From Pseudomonas panipatensis (GTDB lineage Bacteria; Pseudomonadota; Gammaproteobacteria; Pseudomonadales; Pseudomonadaceae): DNA of 64,000 bases. The notes under the pieces are model-generated. The model was given only the letters and a program-made list of their open reading frames with translations, was not told the origin of the DNA and searched no databases. Each line of letters starts with the position of its first letter. Within the stretch, counting starts at the first letter, position 1. The stretch covers positions 248,001-312,000 of the forward strand of contig NZ_FNDS01000005.1 of assembly GCF_900099785.1 (NCBI RefSeq), read 5' to 3'. A program made the position numbers and the translations under genes. Positions 32,897 to 39,248 of this stretch are shown one piece after another.

Positions 32897-32962
32897 CAGC
32901 CCTTGCCCTTCCATGCCCAGCCGCGCCGAACCAGGCCTTACCACGCCAAGCCCCGCCATGCC
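32897..32962. repeat. Pentanucleotide-phased array (NNNCC on plus, GGNNN on minus)
   Basis: Thirteen consecutive units end in CC; all are 5 bp except the second (6 bp). They read CAGCC, CTTGCC, CTTCC, ATGCC, then CAGCC, GCGCC, GAACC, AGGCC, and TTACC, ACGCC, AAGCC, CCGCC, ATGCC. The period is 5, so it is not explained by codons. It lies in the 244-bp gap between the LuxR-type gene and csrA, on the transcribed strand of a leftward operon, giving an RNA with a GG every 5 nt. Confidence 0.75.
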
Positions 32963-33025
32963 GAAGGGATGGACAGTGATGCTTTCGCACCGGACAGCAC
33001 CCGCGCACAGGTGCTCGCCGCTGCG

Positions 33026-33334
33026 TCAGGCGACGAGCACGCCGTGGTGTTCGGTCTCGTCCTGGTGGTTGGGACCGGCGGGGAAGGGGCTGCCGGTAGC
33101 GACGATCAGGCCGCGGCGGAAGGCTTCAGCGACCAACTGCGCGCGGCGGATAACGCCGAGCTTGGTAGTCAGGGATAGGAGGCGCTTGTCGACGCTGGCC
33201 GGTGCCACACCAAGCTTGCGAGCTATTTCCTTGCTACTCATGCCAGCAGCTACCGCCAACAGGCACTCCAGTTCGCGCGGAGCTGCGCCGCGCCCAAGAT
33301 GGCCTACAAGTCCGTGTGCATTGATGGTTTCCAT
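33026..33334 (-). CDS. Stand-alone LuxR/GerE-type HTH regulator
   Basis: 102 residues. The HTH occupies about 18-78, with LTPRE-like APRELECLLAVAAGMSSKEIARKLGV (in parts), PASVDKRLLSLTTKLGV and AQLVAEAFRRGLI. There is no receiver or autoinducer domain. AGAGGA precedes the ATG. It is the first gene of the leftward operon (with csrA, xis and int) and starts 66 bp from a candidate CI operator at 33400. It is probably an early phage regulator. Confidence 0.8.
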   Translation of the reverse strand: METINAHGLVGHLGRGAAPRELECLLAVAAGMSSKEIARKLGVAPASVDKRLLSLTTKLGVIRRAQLVAEAFRRGLIVATGSPFPAGPNHQDETEHHGVLVA

Positions 33335-33399
33335 GGTTCCTCTCCGATCCGGGTTAGATGCCCGTGAGAGAAATATAAGCCTATGACTAACTTCGTGTA

Positions 33400-33416
33400 A
33401 ATAGGCAATGCCTAAT
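33400..33416. promoter_or_regulatory. Distal CI-type operator
   Basis: AATAGGCAATGCCTAAT: half-sites AATAGGCA and TGCCTAAT around a central A. The same half-site, ATTAGGCA, recurs in the cI-cro region. The site lies between the leftward LuxR-type gene and the rightward LexA-controlled gene. Confidence 0.6.
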
Positions 33417-33462
33417 TATTTCGCAACCATCTGCAGGTTGAAAATTAATATCATGGGGAATA

Positions 33463-33478
33463 CTGTATTTTTATACAG
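33463..33478. promoter_or_regulatory. LexA (SOS) box
   Basis: CTGTATTTTTATACAG, a perfect CTGTAT-N4-ATACAG palindrome, extended to TACTGTAT...ATACAGTA. It lies 21 bp before the ATG of the DUF1654-type gene and can hardly be a chance match. Confidence 0.85.
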
Positions 33479-33498
33479 TAAAAGCAAGGAGTGCCTAC

Positions 33499-33840
33499 AT
33501 GGCTAAGCAGAAGAGAGGGGCCGCTGACCAGGATCGCGCGGGGATGACCGGAGTAGACCGGCTGCGCCTGAGAATGTCGGCGATGATCAACAGCCCGAAG
33601 GCACAGAGCCTGTGCCAGGCGACGATCTGGCGAGTCGATGGCGACTCAAATCAGGCTTGGAACCAGGTGATGGGGGAGCTTGGTGAGACGGATGGCCTGG
33701 CGATGACTAGGAATGAGGACGGGACGGTGACGCTGAAGTGGGAGGCGGCGATCGAGGAGGGAAGCAATGCCAGTTCCGGCGACGAGGCTTACGTCGACGA
33801 GATGGTGGTGCAGCGAATCGAGGAACAGGCGCCTTTCTGA
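33499..33840 (+). CDS. DUF1654-like protein under LexA control
   Basis: 113 residues with the DUF1654-type pattern: VDRLRLRMSAMINSPKAQSL, ATIWRVDGDSNQAWNQVMGEL, and a short strand DGTVTLKWE. The C-terminal tail is acidic. AAGGAG lies 8 nt before the ATG, and a perfect LexA box lies directly upstream, so it should be made after DNA damage. DUF1654 has no established biochemical role. A part in prophage induction is an inference from the operator layout. Confidence 0.75.
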   Translation: MAKQKRGAADQDRAGMTGVDRLRLRMSAMINSPKAQSLCQATIWRVDGDSNQAWNQVMGELGETDGLAMTRNEDGTVTLKWEAAIEEGSNASSGDEAYVDEMVVQRIEEQAPF

Positions 33841-33859
33841 GGCGCCAGATTTCGCATGC

Positions 33860-33887
33860 TTGCGGAATTAACTAATTGTGTTAATCT
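33860..33887 (+). promoter_or_regulatory. Promoter with internal operator for the XRE/ImmA-IrrE pair
   Basis: TTGCGG, 16-bp spacer, TAATCT. The inverted repeat ATTAAC-N7-GTTAAT (33867-33885) lies between and over the boxes, as expected for autorepression by the XRE protein. Confidence 0.55.
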
Positions 33888-33929
33888 GGATTTGAGTAAG
33901 CGAAATCGCGTTTGCTCTGGAGGTCAAAA

Positions 33930-34304
33930 ATGCTTACGGCACTCGGTAAACTCTTACGAAAGGCACGGATCGACAGGAATCTCCTGCTCAAGGACATGGC
34001 CTTGGGGTTGGAGGTTAGCCCGGCATACCTCTCTACCGTTGAAACCGGTAAGAAGACGTTCAGCGACGACTTCGTTAAGAAAGTCGCGAAGTTCTTAGGC
34101 TACGCCCCAGGCTCGGAGGAATTTTTCGAGCTTGAGGATGCAGCTGCTCTTAGTCGTGGTCAGGTGCAGATAGGGGTCGCAGGCGTGTCGAGCAAACACA
34201 AAGAGGTGGCATTGGCTTTCTCCAGGCAGTTCGAGGAGATGCAGCCATCGGAGTTGGACAAGCTTCTCGCAGTACTGAATGAGTCGCAGAAGATGAAGAG
34301 GTAA
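33930..34304 (+). CDS. XRE-family regulator paired with ImmA/IrrE
   Basis: 124 residues. The HTH at about 3-58 has LGKLLRKARIDRNLLLKDMA, LEVSPAYLSTVETGKKTF and VKKVAKFLGY; a helical C-terminus follows (VALAFSRQFEEMQPSELDKLL). The start at 33930 has TGGAGGT 6 nt upstream. It is 7 bp before the ImmA/IrrE-type gene. In ICEBs1 such a repressor is the substrate of the neighbouring protease; in other loci the pair forms a toxin-antitoxin system. Confidence 0.88.
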   Translation: MLTALGKLLRKARIDRNLLLKDMALGLEVSPAYLSTVETGKKTFSDDFVKKVAKFLGYAPGSEEFFELEDAAALSRGQVQIGVAGVSSKHKEVALAFSRQFEEMQPSELDKLLAVLNESQKMKR

Positions 34305-34311
34305 GCAGCAT

Positions 34312-34857
34312 ATGAGCGGACCACGCTGTGAAGTGCCACCTCAGTCGCTGGATACCATTATCCAACTGACTGAGGCTATCCGGAGAGATATGCGGATCAG
34401 TAGTGACCGCTTTCCCATAATGGATTTTCTTGAGCTGGCAATGCCCAGGATTTTTCCTGGGTTCGCACTTGAGGTGGGGACCCGGGAGGAGATGGGGCAA
34501 AATCACGGATTGACGATTCCCAGCGAAAACGTCATTCGATTGCGTGAGGATGTCTATGATGGCGCCTGCCGTGGCGTGGGACGCGACCGATTTACTGCTG
34601 CACACGAGTTAGGTCACTACATCATGCACCGCGATGTGCCGATTGTGTTTCATCGCGCAGAGCACGGCAGGCTGGCCCCGTTTCGCGATAGCGAATGGCA
34701 GGCAAATAGCTTTTCCGGCGCACTTCTGATGCCTGAGAAAGCGATGAGAACCTGCCAATCTCTTGATGAGATTGTGGGGCGATTCGGTGTGAGCAGGTCT
34801 GCAGCAGAGGTTCAGAACAAGCAATTGTTCCGAAGGGGAATGAGAATTTTGAACTGA
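34312..34857 (+). CDS. ImmA/IrrE-family metallo-endopeptidase
   Basis: 181 residues. The zinc motif HELGH (in TAAHELGHYIMHRD) is at about 102-106, and the conserved downstream EWQANSFSGALLMPEKAM supplies the third ligand. The C-terminal FGVSRSAAEVQNKQLF is the family's winged segment. Such proteases cleave partner repressors (ImmR, DdrO). Here the partner should be the XRE protein just upstream. A target could also be CI, which lacks an obvious self-cleavage site. A 13-bp stem hairpin overlaps the stop codon. Confidence 0.9.
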   Translation: MSGPRCEVPPQSLDTIIQLTEAIRRDMRISSDRFPIMDFLELAMPRIFPGFALEVGTREEMGQNHGLTIPSENVIRLREDVYDGACRGVGRDRFTAAHELGHYIMHRDVPIVFHRAEHGRLAPFRDSEWQANSFSGALLMPEKAMRTCQSLDEIVGRFGVSRSAAEVQNKQLFRRGMRILN

Positions 34858-34882
34858 TTGGAGTTGGCGCTCCAATCAGTTC
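34851..34882 (+). terminator. Strong hairpin at the end of the ImmA/IrrE gene
   Basis: GAACTGATTGGAG, 6-nt loop, CTCCAATCAGTTC: a perfect 13-bp stem overlapping the stop codon. No U-tract follows, so it may protect the 3' end rather than terminate. Confidence 0.5.
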
Positions 34883-34998
34883 GGTGAGCTTTGGGGAAGG
34901 GGCTCGCCCTTGCAACGGGTAGCTGCGAACGAAAGGTTAGTCATTTCCTAGCAGATTTCGCAAGAAAAAATTTCCTTCCGCTAAGGAGGTGACTATGC

Positions 34999-35133
34999 GT
35001 GACGCCAAACAAGCCGGCCCCTAAAGGGTATCGCTGGGTGTGCTGCCGCTATCGTCGGGTGAAGAATTCCGATCGCGTGCTGGACGCTCATGACTACGGC
35101 CACGAAGCCTGGTGCTTCCTGGTACGAGCCTAA
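34999..35133 (+). CDS. Small phage protein with GTG start
   Basis: A 44-residue protein, MTPNKPAPKGYRWVCCRYRR... ending EAWCFLVRA. AAGGAGGT lies 8 nt before the GTG, an excellent ribosome site. An ATG at 34995 in another frame would make only 9 residues. The aromatic and basic Cys-Cys core (GYRWVCCRYRR) suggests nucleic-acid or metal binding. It has no recognised family. Confidence 0.65.
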   Translation: MTPNKPAPKGYRWVCCRYRRVKNSDRVLDAHDYGHEAWCFLVRA

Positions 35134-35239
35134 GCGCTGATGTGCAGGTGGCCCATCGACTAACGATGGGCTACCTCTCTACCGAGTGCGGCGACGGATA
35201 ACTCCTGCCGTAATCCTTCTGCTTATCGCGAGACACCTT

Positions 35240-35596
35240 ATGGATATCAATCTCACAGAAATTGAGCGAAGCATCCGTTTCTATGGGCCGCCAGGCTTGC
35301 TGATGCTTGCCGGCGGCGTTGGCTCTCTTTTGATCGACCCGTCGGGCGCTTCATTAAACCCTATTGATCAGATTTTCATGCCGCTCAAGCAAGGCCTATC
35401 CATGCTGGCAGCTACGGCGATGGTTGCCGGCGCGGTGTGGGGCTTATGGCGAGTTGGGGTCGAATACCGTTGGTCCCGCGGTCTTCTTGATGGTGGGTGT
35501 GAAAGGTGCGATGGCCCTGTAAGACACAAAGAAGGGCGCTGGGGGCCATACAGCAAATGCCTGATGTGCGGATCAACTAGTAAGGGTTGGCACTGA
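35240..35596 (+). CDS. Membrane protein with C-terminal zinc-ribbon-like motif
   Basis: About 118 residues. Two hydrophobic helices (GPPGLLMLAGGVGSLLI and LSMLAATAMVAGAVWGLW) precede a cytoplasmic end with two CxxC pairs: CERCDGPVRHKEG and SKCLMCGSTSKGWH. A GTG start at 35186 would add 18 residues; neither start has a strong ribosome site. A terminator follows at once. Its function is unknown. Confidence 0.6.
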   Translation: MDINLTEIERSIRFYGPPGLLMLAGGVGSLLIDPSGASLNPIDQIFMPLKQGLSMLAATAMVAGAVWGLWRVGVEYRWSRGLLDGGCERCDGPVRHKEGRWGPYSKCLMCGSTSKGWH

Positions 35597-35607
35597 CGAC
35601 AGAAACG

Positions 35608-35634
35608 AAAAGCCCCTCATATTCACGGGGCTTT
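35608..35634. terminator. Bidirectional terminator before the DUF4236 gene
   Basis: AAAAGCCCC, 10-nt loop, GGGGCTTT. It separates the rightward early genes from the leftward genes downstream of cI. Confidence 0.75.
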
Positions 35635-35636
35635 GA

Positions 35637-35924
35637 TCATGAGCGCAGCACGAGCCATGCCACAGCCGTGACGGCAATCAAGATTACGATTGGCCATCCG
35701 CCGAAGCCGAGGCCCGTGCCTTCGGCCTGTTTGTTGCTGGCATTCGGGTATAGCTTCGAGGCAGATAGTCCAGTACCGGGTATTCCCGCTGTCACGCGAG
35801 TACCTTTCTTGCTCAGATTAGTTGTCAGTCCCTTTCTGCCAATCGATGTGCTCATGCCGCTCTTGCTGACGTTCACGCGGACTCCCGGTGCGACCTTGAA
35901 GCTCTTCCTGAATCTGATCGCCAT
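35637..35924 (-). CDS. DUF4236 family membrane protein
   Basis: 95 residues. The N-terminal DUF4236 core is plain: RFRKSFKVAPGVRVNVSKSG, then STSIGRKGLTTNLSKKGTR and AGIPGTGLS. A single C-terminal membrane helix (WPIVILIAVTAVAWLVL) ends the protein. Start 35924 has GGAGGG 8 nt upstream. It lies at the end of the leftward cI-lipoprotein-DUF4236 run, so it may be expressed in the lysogen. The function of the family is unknown. Confidence 0.8.
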   Translation of the reverse strand: MAIRFRKSFKVAPGVRVNVSKSGMSTSIGRKGLTTNLSKKGTRVTAGIPGTGLSASKLYPNASNKQAEGTGLGFGGWPIVILIAVTAVAWLVLRS

Positions 35925-35939
35925 GATGGCGCCCTCCAT

Positions 35940-36437
35940 TCACTGCCCCATGATCTGCCGGTAGCGGCGCTGGTACTCGTCGTAGGACAGGCCGGTCTCG
36001 GCGTTCAGCTTGTCGAGCTGCTGCTGTTTCCATTGGTCACGAGAGAGGGCGCCCGCCGTAGCTGCCACGGCTTGAGCAGGGAGAGGAGTAAATGATGCGA
36101 CTGATGCTCTATCGCTGCCGTTTCCGATGCACTGATACTGAAGAACAACCTGTCCAGCGATGCATGTGCCGTAACCATTGAATTGGTTGCAATGCTGCGT
36201 CTTGCCGCCGAACGCTTCAGCATCCTGGTAGCCCCAGACTTGGCATTTGGATTTGGCAATGCTTTTGGCTTGGTCCATGTTAACGACTGGCTGCTCAAAT
36301 TGAGCGAAGTCGTAGGCCATATTGACCGTGCCGTCAGCACGGCTTCCGCCCATGGCGTAGAAGTCTTTCTTGGTTGCGCAGCCGGTAATGGCTATCGATG
36401 CAGCCAGAGCCAGCATTGCGAAACGAATGGTACGCAT
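35940..36437 (-). CDS. YecR-like lipoprotein
   Basis: 165 residues. The signal peptide with lipobox is FAMLALAASIAITGC, cleaved before Cys20. The YecR-like core follows (ATKKDFYAMGGSRADGTVNM, and a QAKSIAKSKCQVWGYQDAEAF segment), with four later cysteines. A helical tail resembles SHOCT-like ends (DKLNAETGLSYDEYQRRYR). AAGGAGG lies before the ATG. It is downstream of cI on the same strand; a surface effect on the lysogen is plausible. Confidence 0.8.
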   Translation of the reverse strand: MRTIRFAMLALAASIAITGCATKKDFYAMGGSRADGTVNMAYDFAQFEQPVVNMDQAKSIAKSKCQVWGYQDAEAFGGKTQHCNQFNGYGTCIAGQVVLQYQCIGNGSDRASVASFTPLPAQAVAATAGALSRDQWKQQQLDKLNAETGLSYDEYQRRYRQIMGQ

Positions 36438-36549
36438 GAGACCTCCTTGTCAGGTTATACGTTTAGCGTTTCTTGCATTTCAGAGCAGCAGCACTTTGGC
36501 TCCTGTCTACAAATCCCCACCCCGCCAGATGACCTGGCCGATGATCCGG

Positions 36550-37404
36550 CTACAGCCTCTTGAAATTCCAGACGCCCAGCACCTTCGCCTGGAAGTGCAT
36601 GTCCTCCATCCGGGCCTTCTGCGGCTCGAATGCCTTGTTGTCGGACACTAGCTGGAAGTGCTCGGCGTCCAGCAACTGGACCCGCTTCACGAATAGGTGC
36701 CCCAACCATGTGAAAACGTAAACGCCCTCATCGACAAATTCTGTGACGCCTATGTCGACGATAAGCGGTGACTTGTCATCGATTGTGCCGAGCATGCTCT
36801 GGCCCCAGCCGGTGATGATCTTCAGGTTGGTCGCCGCGGTGTACTTGATGCCCAGGTCGTCGAGTTGGACTTTGTCGACCACCAGATTCTTGACGAACTC
36901 CCGGTAGTCGGCCGGCACCTGACCGCCACCCATGGCGGCGCGCACGTCGTACTGCGCGATCGAGATGGTTTCGCCCTTCACCACGGTGGAGCGGGAGAAG
37001 TCGGCGGTCACGACGTTCCCCGAGCGCACCTGTGCCTCACCTTTAGGCTCTTCAATGGCCTCGGCAATTCTCCGACGCGCATCTGCGGACAGATTCTTCC
37101 CGTGTTTCTCAAGCATCCTGAGCACCAGGTCGCCGGATGTTTCTGGCTGAGCATCCATGTCGGGATAGGATAGGAAGAAGAGATCGTTATCACCCTGACC
37201 GAGACCCCAGTGCTCAGGTCCAACAACGTCAGAGAAGAAGCGGATCACATCGATTAGCTTCGACTTGTCGATCCTTCCGGTTGTTACCCAGCCTTGAACC
37301 GAGGGTGCGGCAACCCGGAAAGCCTCTGCTAGGGCTTTCTTGGTGATGCCTTTCTTTATGCGGGCGGCCTCAATGGCGTTGCCCAGATCCGTTCCAGTAA
37401 GCAT
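36550..37404 (-). CDS. cI: CI-type prophage repressor (HTH + S24 peptidase-like domain)
   Basis: 284 residues. The HTH is at about 5-60 (GNAIEAARIKKGITKKALAE, VAAPSVQGWVTTGRI). An S24-like C-terminal domain (about 145-280) carries Ser203 (GWGQSMLGTI) and Lys240 (HLFVKRVQ), the catalytic dyad. In the linker (about 100-165) no Ala-Gly dipeptide is seen; the corresponding place reads VRAAMGGGQ. Self-cleavage may therefore be absent or at another bond. It starts opposite cro with three operator-like repeats between. No ribosome site lies at a useful distance, and the transcript may be leaderless, as for lambda cI from pRM. Confidence 0.9.
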   Translation of the reverse strand: MLTGTDLGNAIEAARIKKGITKKALAEAFRVAAPSVQGWVTTGRIDKSKLIDVIRFFSDVVGPEHWGLGQGDNDLFFLSYPDMDAQPETSGDLVLRMLEKHGKNLSADARRRIAEAIEEPKGEAQVRSGNVVTADFSRSTVVKGETISIAQYDVRAAMGGGQVPADYREFVKNLVVDKVQLDDLGIKYTAATNLKIITGWGQSMLGTIDDKSPLIVDIGVTEFVDEGVYVFTWLGHLFVKRVQLLDAEHFQLVSDNKAFEPQKARMEDMHFQAKVLGVWNFKRL

Positions 37405-37470
37405 TGCCTAATATGCCCTCGGCTCCAGGTGATTAGGCAATGGCTTGCCATGCATTAGCCAATGCCTTAT
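37396..37470. promoter_or_regulatory. cI-cro operator/promoter region
   Basis: Three 17-bp sites with half-site ATTAGGCA: AGTAAGCA-T-TGCCTAAT (37396-37412), ATTAGGCA-A-TGGCTTGC (37432-37448, weak right half) and ATTAGCCA-A-TGCCTTAT (37454-37470). A rightward promoter TTGCCA-N16-TTATTT overlaps the third site. A leftward -10 (CATATT) lies 5 bp before the cI ATG, overlapping the first site. Confidence 0.75.
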
Positions 37471-37500
37471 TTTGTCGTGAGTTTTCACCGGAGAAACCTC

Positions 37501-37818
37501 ATGACCCCTTCAGCGGCCGCATGCAAGGCGGCGGAACTGCTCGGCAGTAAGGCCGAGCTAGCGCGGCGCCTTTCCGTGAAAAAGCCTACGGTCAGCCAGT
37601 GGTGCTCCGGTATTCGACCGGTTCCTGCTGCAAGAGCTCTTGAAATTGAGCGCCTCACCGGCAGCGCTGTGAGTCGGCTAGATCTCTGCCCCTCCTTTCC
37701 CTGGCCGGGCCTCGGCAAAAGCTCTGCCGACCGTGAAGAAATCGTAGCTGCCGGCTACGCATCCGAGCAGTCCAGCAACCCTGCTGGTCAGGCATCCAGT
37801 GCCGAGGTGGCGCCGTGA
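37501..37818 (+). CDS. cro: Cro/YdaS-like HTH protein
   Basis: 105 residues. The HTH occupies about 8-60: ACKAAELLGSKAELARRLSV, KKPTVSQWCSGIRPVPAARA, EIERLTGSAVSRLDLCP. This is the YdaS/Cro-like type. The rest is a flexible tail. The ATG at 37501 has GGAG upstream; the longer frame from 37462 lacks a ribosome site. It is divergent from cI across the operator region and is the first gene of the rightward early operon. Confidence 0.85.
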   Translation: MTPSAAACKAAELLGSKAELARRLSVKKPTVSQWCSGIRPVPAARALEIERLTGSAVSRLDLCPSFPWPGLGKSSADREEIVAAGYASEQSSNPAGQASSAEVAP

Positions 37819-38324
37819 ACAACATCATCCCGCTCCGGTACCAGGACAAGCCGGTGAGCTTCAACAGCGAAGGCTGGCTCAATGCCACTGAGGTGGCGAA
37901 GCGCTTCGGCAAAAAGCCCATCAAGTGGCTGGAGCTTCCGAGCACGAAGAGCTACATGGCCGCCCTCGAAAGGCACCTCTGCTATGAGGTCCGAAAATCG
38001 GACTTCAAACTTGTTGAGACAGTGCGCGGGCGCAGTGCGGTTACCTGGATCCATCCGAAGCTCGCTGTCGCCTTTGCTCGTTGGCTCGACGACGACTTCG
38101 CCGTCTGGTGTGACCTGCGCATTGATGACCTGCTGCGTAGCGGCGAAACCGCTATGGGCCGATTCAACAGGGCATGCAAGGCCTTCGACGACGGTGCAGC
38201 TGTTGCGAGCATTCATGGCCGCGGGCTTGTTGCCTGGAAACAGGAAAAGCCCCTGCTGCAGCTCGTCGTGAATCGCGAGAGAAACCTTCTTCAGATGACC
38301 TTCGAGCCGGAGTGGTCAGCATGA
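37815..38324 (+). CDS. KilA-N domain protein
   Basis: 169 residues, GTG start overlapping the cro stop. KilA-N pattern: GWLNATEVAKRFGKKPIKWL, then a middle region ending in VRGRSAVTWIHPKLAVAFARWL (in parts) and FAVWCDLRIDDLL. KilA-N proteins are DNA-binding proteins found in many phages, often linked to antirepressor domains. Its role here is unknown, but the place right after cro suggests early regulation. Confidence 0.85.
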   Translation: MNNIIPLRYQDKPVSFNSEGWLNATEVAKRFGKKPIKWLELPSTKSYMAALERHLCYEVRKSDFKLVETVRGRSAVTWIHPKLAVAFARWLDDDFAVWCDLRIDDLLRSGETAMGRFNRACKAFDDGAAVASIHGRGLVAWKQEKPLLQLVVNRERNLLQMTFEPEWSA

Positions 38325-38537
38325 GCGCTGAACTCCGAGCGTCACTTTTGTCTCCTGATGCCGCCACCTGGCTCGGTAGTTTTTCCGCGCATGCGCGGAT
38401 TTTGCCGGCTGCAGTCGTGGGTTGCTTTCGAGCTTCGCATGCCGATCGGCGATCCAGAGCGTGGCGCCCTAATCATCGCAGTCAGGCAATTGGCGCAACT
38501 CTGCTTCCAGCAGCTCGACGCGCCCCAGATTCTTTAA
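38321..38537 (+). pseudogene. Small early gene, apparently split by a frameshift
   Basis: An ATG at 38321 overlaps the KilA-N stop and opens MSAELRASLLSPDAATWLGS...LPAAVVG. From about 38410 the protein-like reading shifts frame: VAFELRMPIGDPERGALIIA and RQLAQLCFQQLDAPQIL, ending at 38537. The first frame goes on to 38764 but turns Arg/Ser-rich and unconvincing. One inserted or lost base near 38405-38415 would join the two parts into a protein of about 70 residues. It could also be two short genes. Confidence 0.4.
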
Positions 38538-38939
38538 CCCCGATTAAAAGCCCGCGTACTGCGCGGAAAGCGAATATGGGGCGCTGCGCATTGTTGGCTT
38601 TCGAAAAATACTTCCAGGGCCAGCAAGAAAACAACGGATTCAAGGCCCCCCAGCTGAGCAATAGAGAGAAGGGGGAGCCGAATCTGATTCGGCGACTTGG
38701 GATTGTTCACCAGTGGTGCAGGGTTTCTGTGCCAACGACCTATTTGCCGGCTCTGGGGGCCTAACACTTTGAACACTCGCAACATCCGGGCAATAGCCCA
38801 TCAACCACAGCCGCCCTAATCCAGGGCTGCATTCTCCAAATGCCGGGCACAAAAAAGCCCGGCGGCAACCGGGCTTTCTTTCCTGACCTACTCGTTGGCG
38901 CGAGTGGCAGGAACCTCTTTGTCTCAAGGAGACATCAAC
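38538..38939 (+). other. Non-coding stretch after the KilA-N region
   Basis: About 400 bp without a convincing gene. A 62-codon end of the frame from 38321 (MGRCALLAFEKYFQGQQENN and on) is possible but unsupported. The end holds a terminator (38854-38880) and the ribosome site of the next gene. Confidence 0.5.
38854..38880 (+). terminator. Intrinsic terminator in the early rightward operon
   Basis: AAAGCCCGG, 6-nt loop, CCGGGCTTT and then CTTT. It would stop early transcription before the replication genes unless antiterminated. Confidence 0.7.
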
Positions 38940-39248
38940 ATGCAAGTTGAAAATACCTCAGCACCAGCTGATACGCAAGAGCAAAGACCTGCGCTGGATA
39001 TTGCGCAAGACCTTCTGGAGTGCCTGGAGGCAGAGATTCTCCAGATCAGTGAGATACGTTCAATTCTGATCGCTGTCTGGAAAGACCCGGAGGCGACGGA
39101 GAACATCAAGAACCTTACTGGCGCCGGGATCAGTGCTTCGCACTTCGTGAGTAAAGGGCTAGGCGCGCTCGCATTTGCGTTCAAGGAAGAACTCGCCGCC
39201 CTGAATCCGGCGGATGAGGATTCGGATGCGATAGGGGGTGCCGCATGA
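38940..39248 (+). CDS. Hypothetical phage protein, helical
   Basis: 102 residues, largely helical and acidic (LDIAQDLLECLEAEILQISE, then a C-terminal ALAFAFKEELAALNPADED). AAGGAG lies 9 nt before the ATG. The ATG of the next gene overlaps its stop (ATGA). It is unrecognised. Confidence 0.65.
   Translation: MQVENTSAPADTQEQRPALDIAQDLLECLEAEILQISEIRSILIAVWKDPEATENIKNLTGAGISASHFVSKGLGALAFAFKEELAALNPADEDSDAIGGAA

Noticed and set aside
32881-32901. A LexA box near csrA (CTGTACACTGGATTTCCAG)
   Set aside because: The spacing is wrong for CTGT-N8-ACAG and the right half does not match.
32897-32962. A CRISPR array or simple tandem repeat at the pentamer array
   Set aside because: There are no conserved repeats of CRISPR length, and the three variable bases differ between units; only the CC phase is constant.
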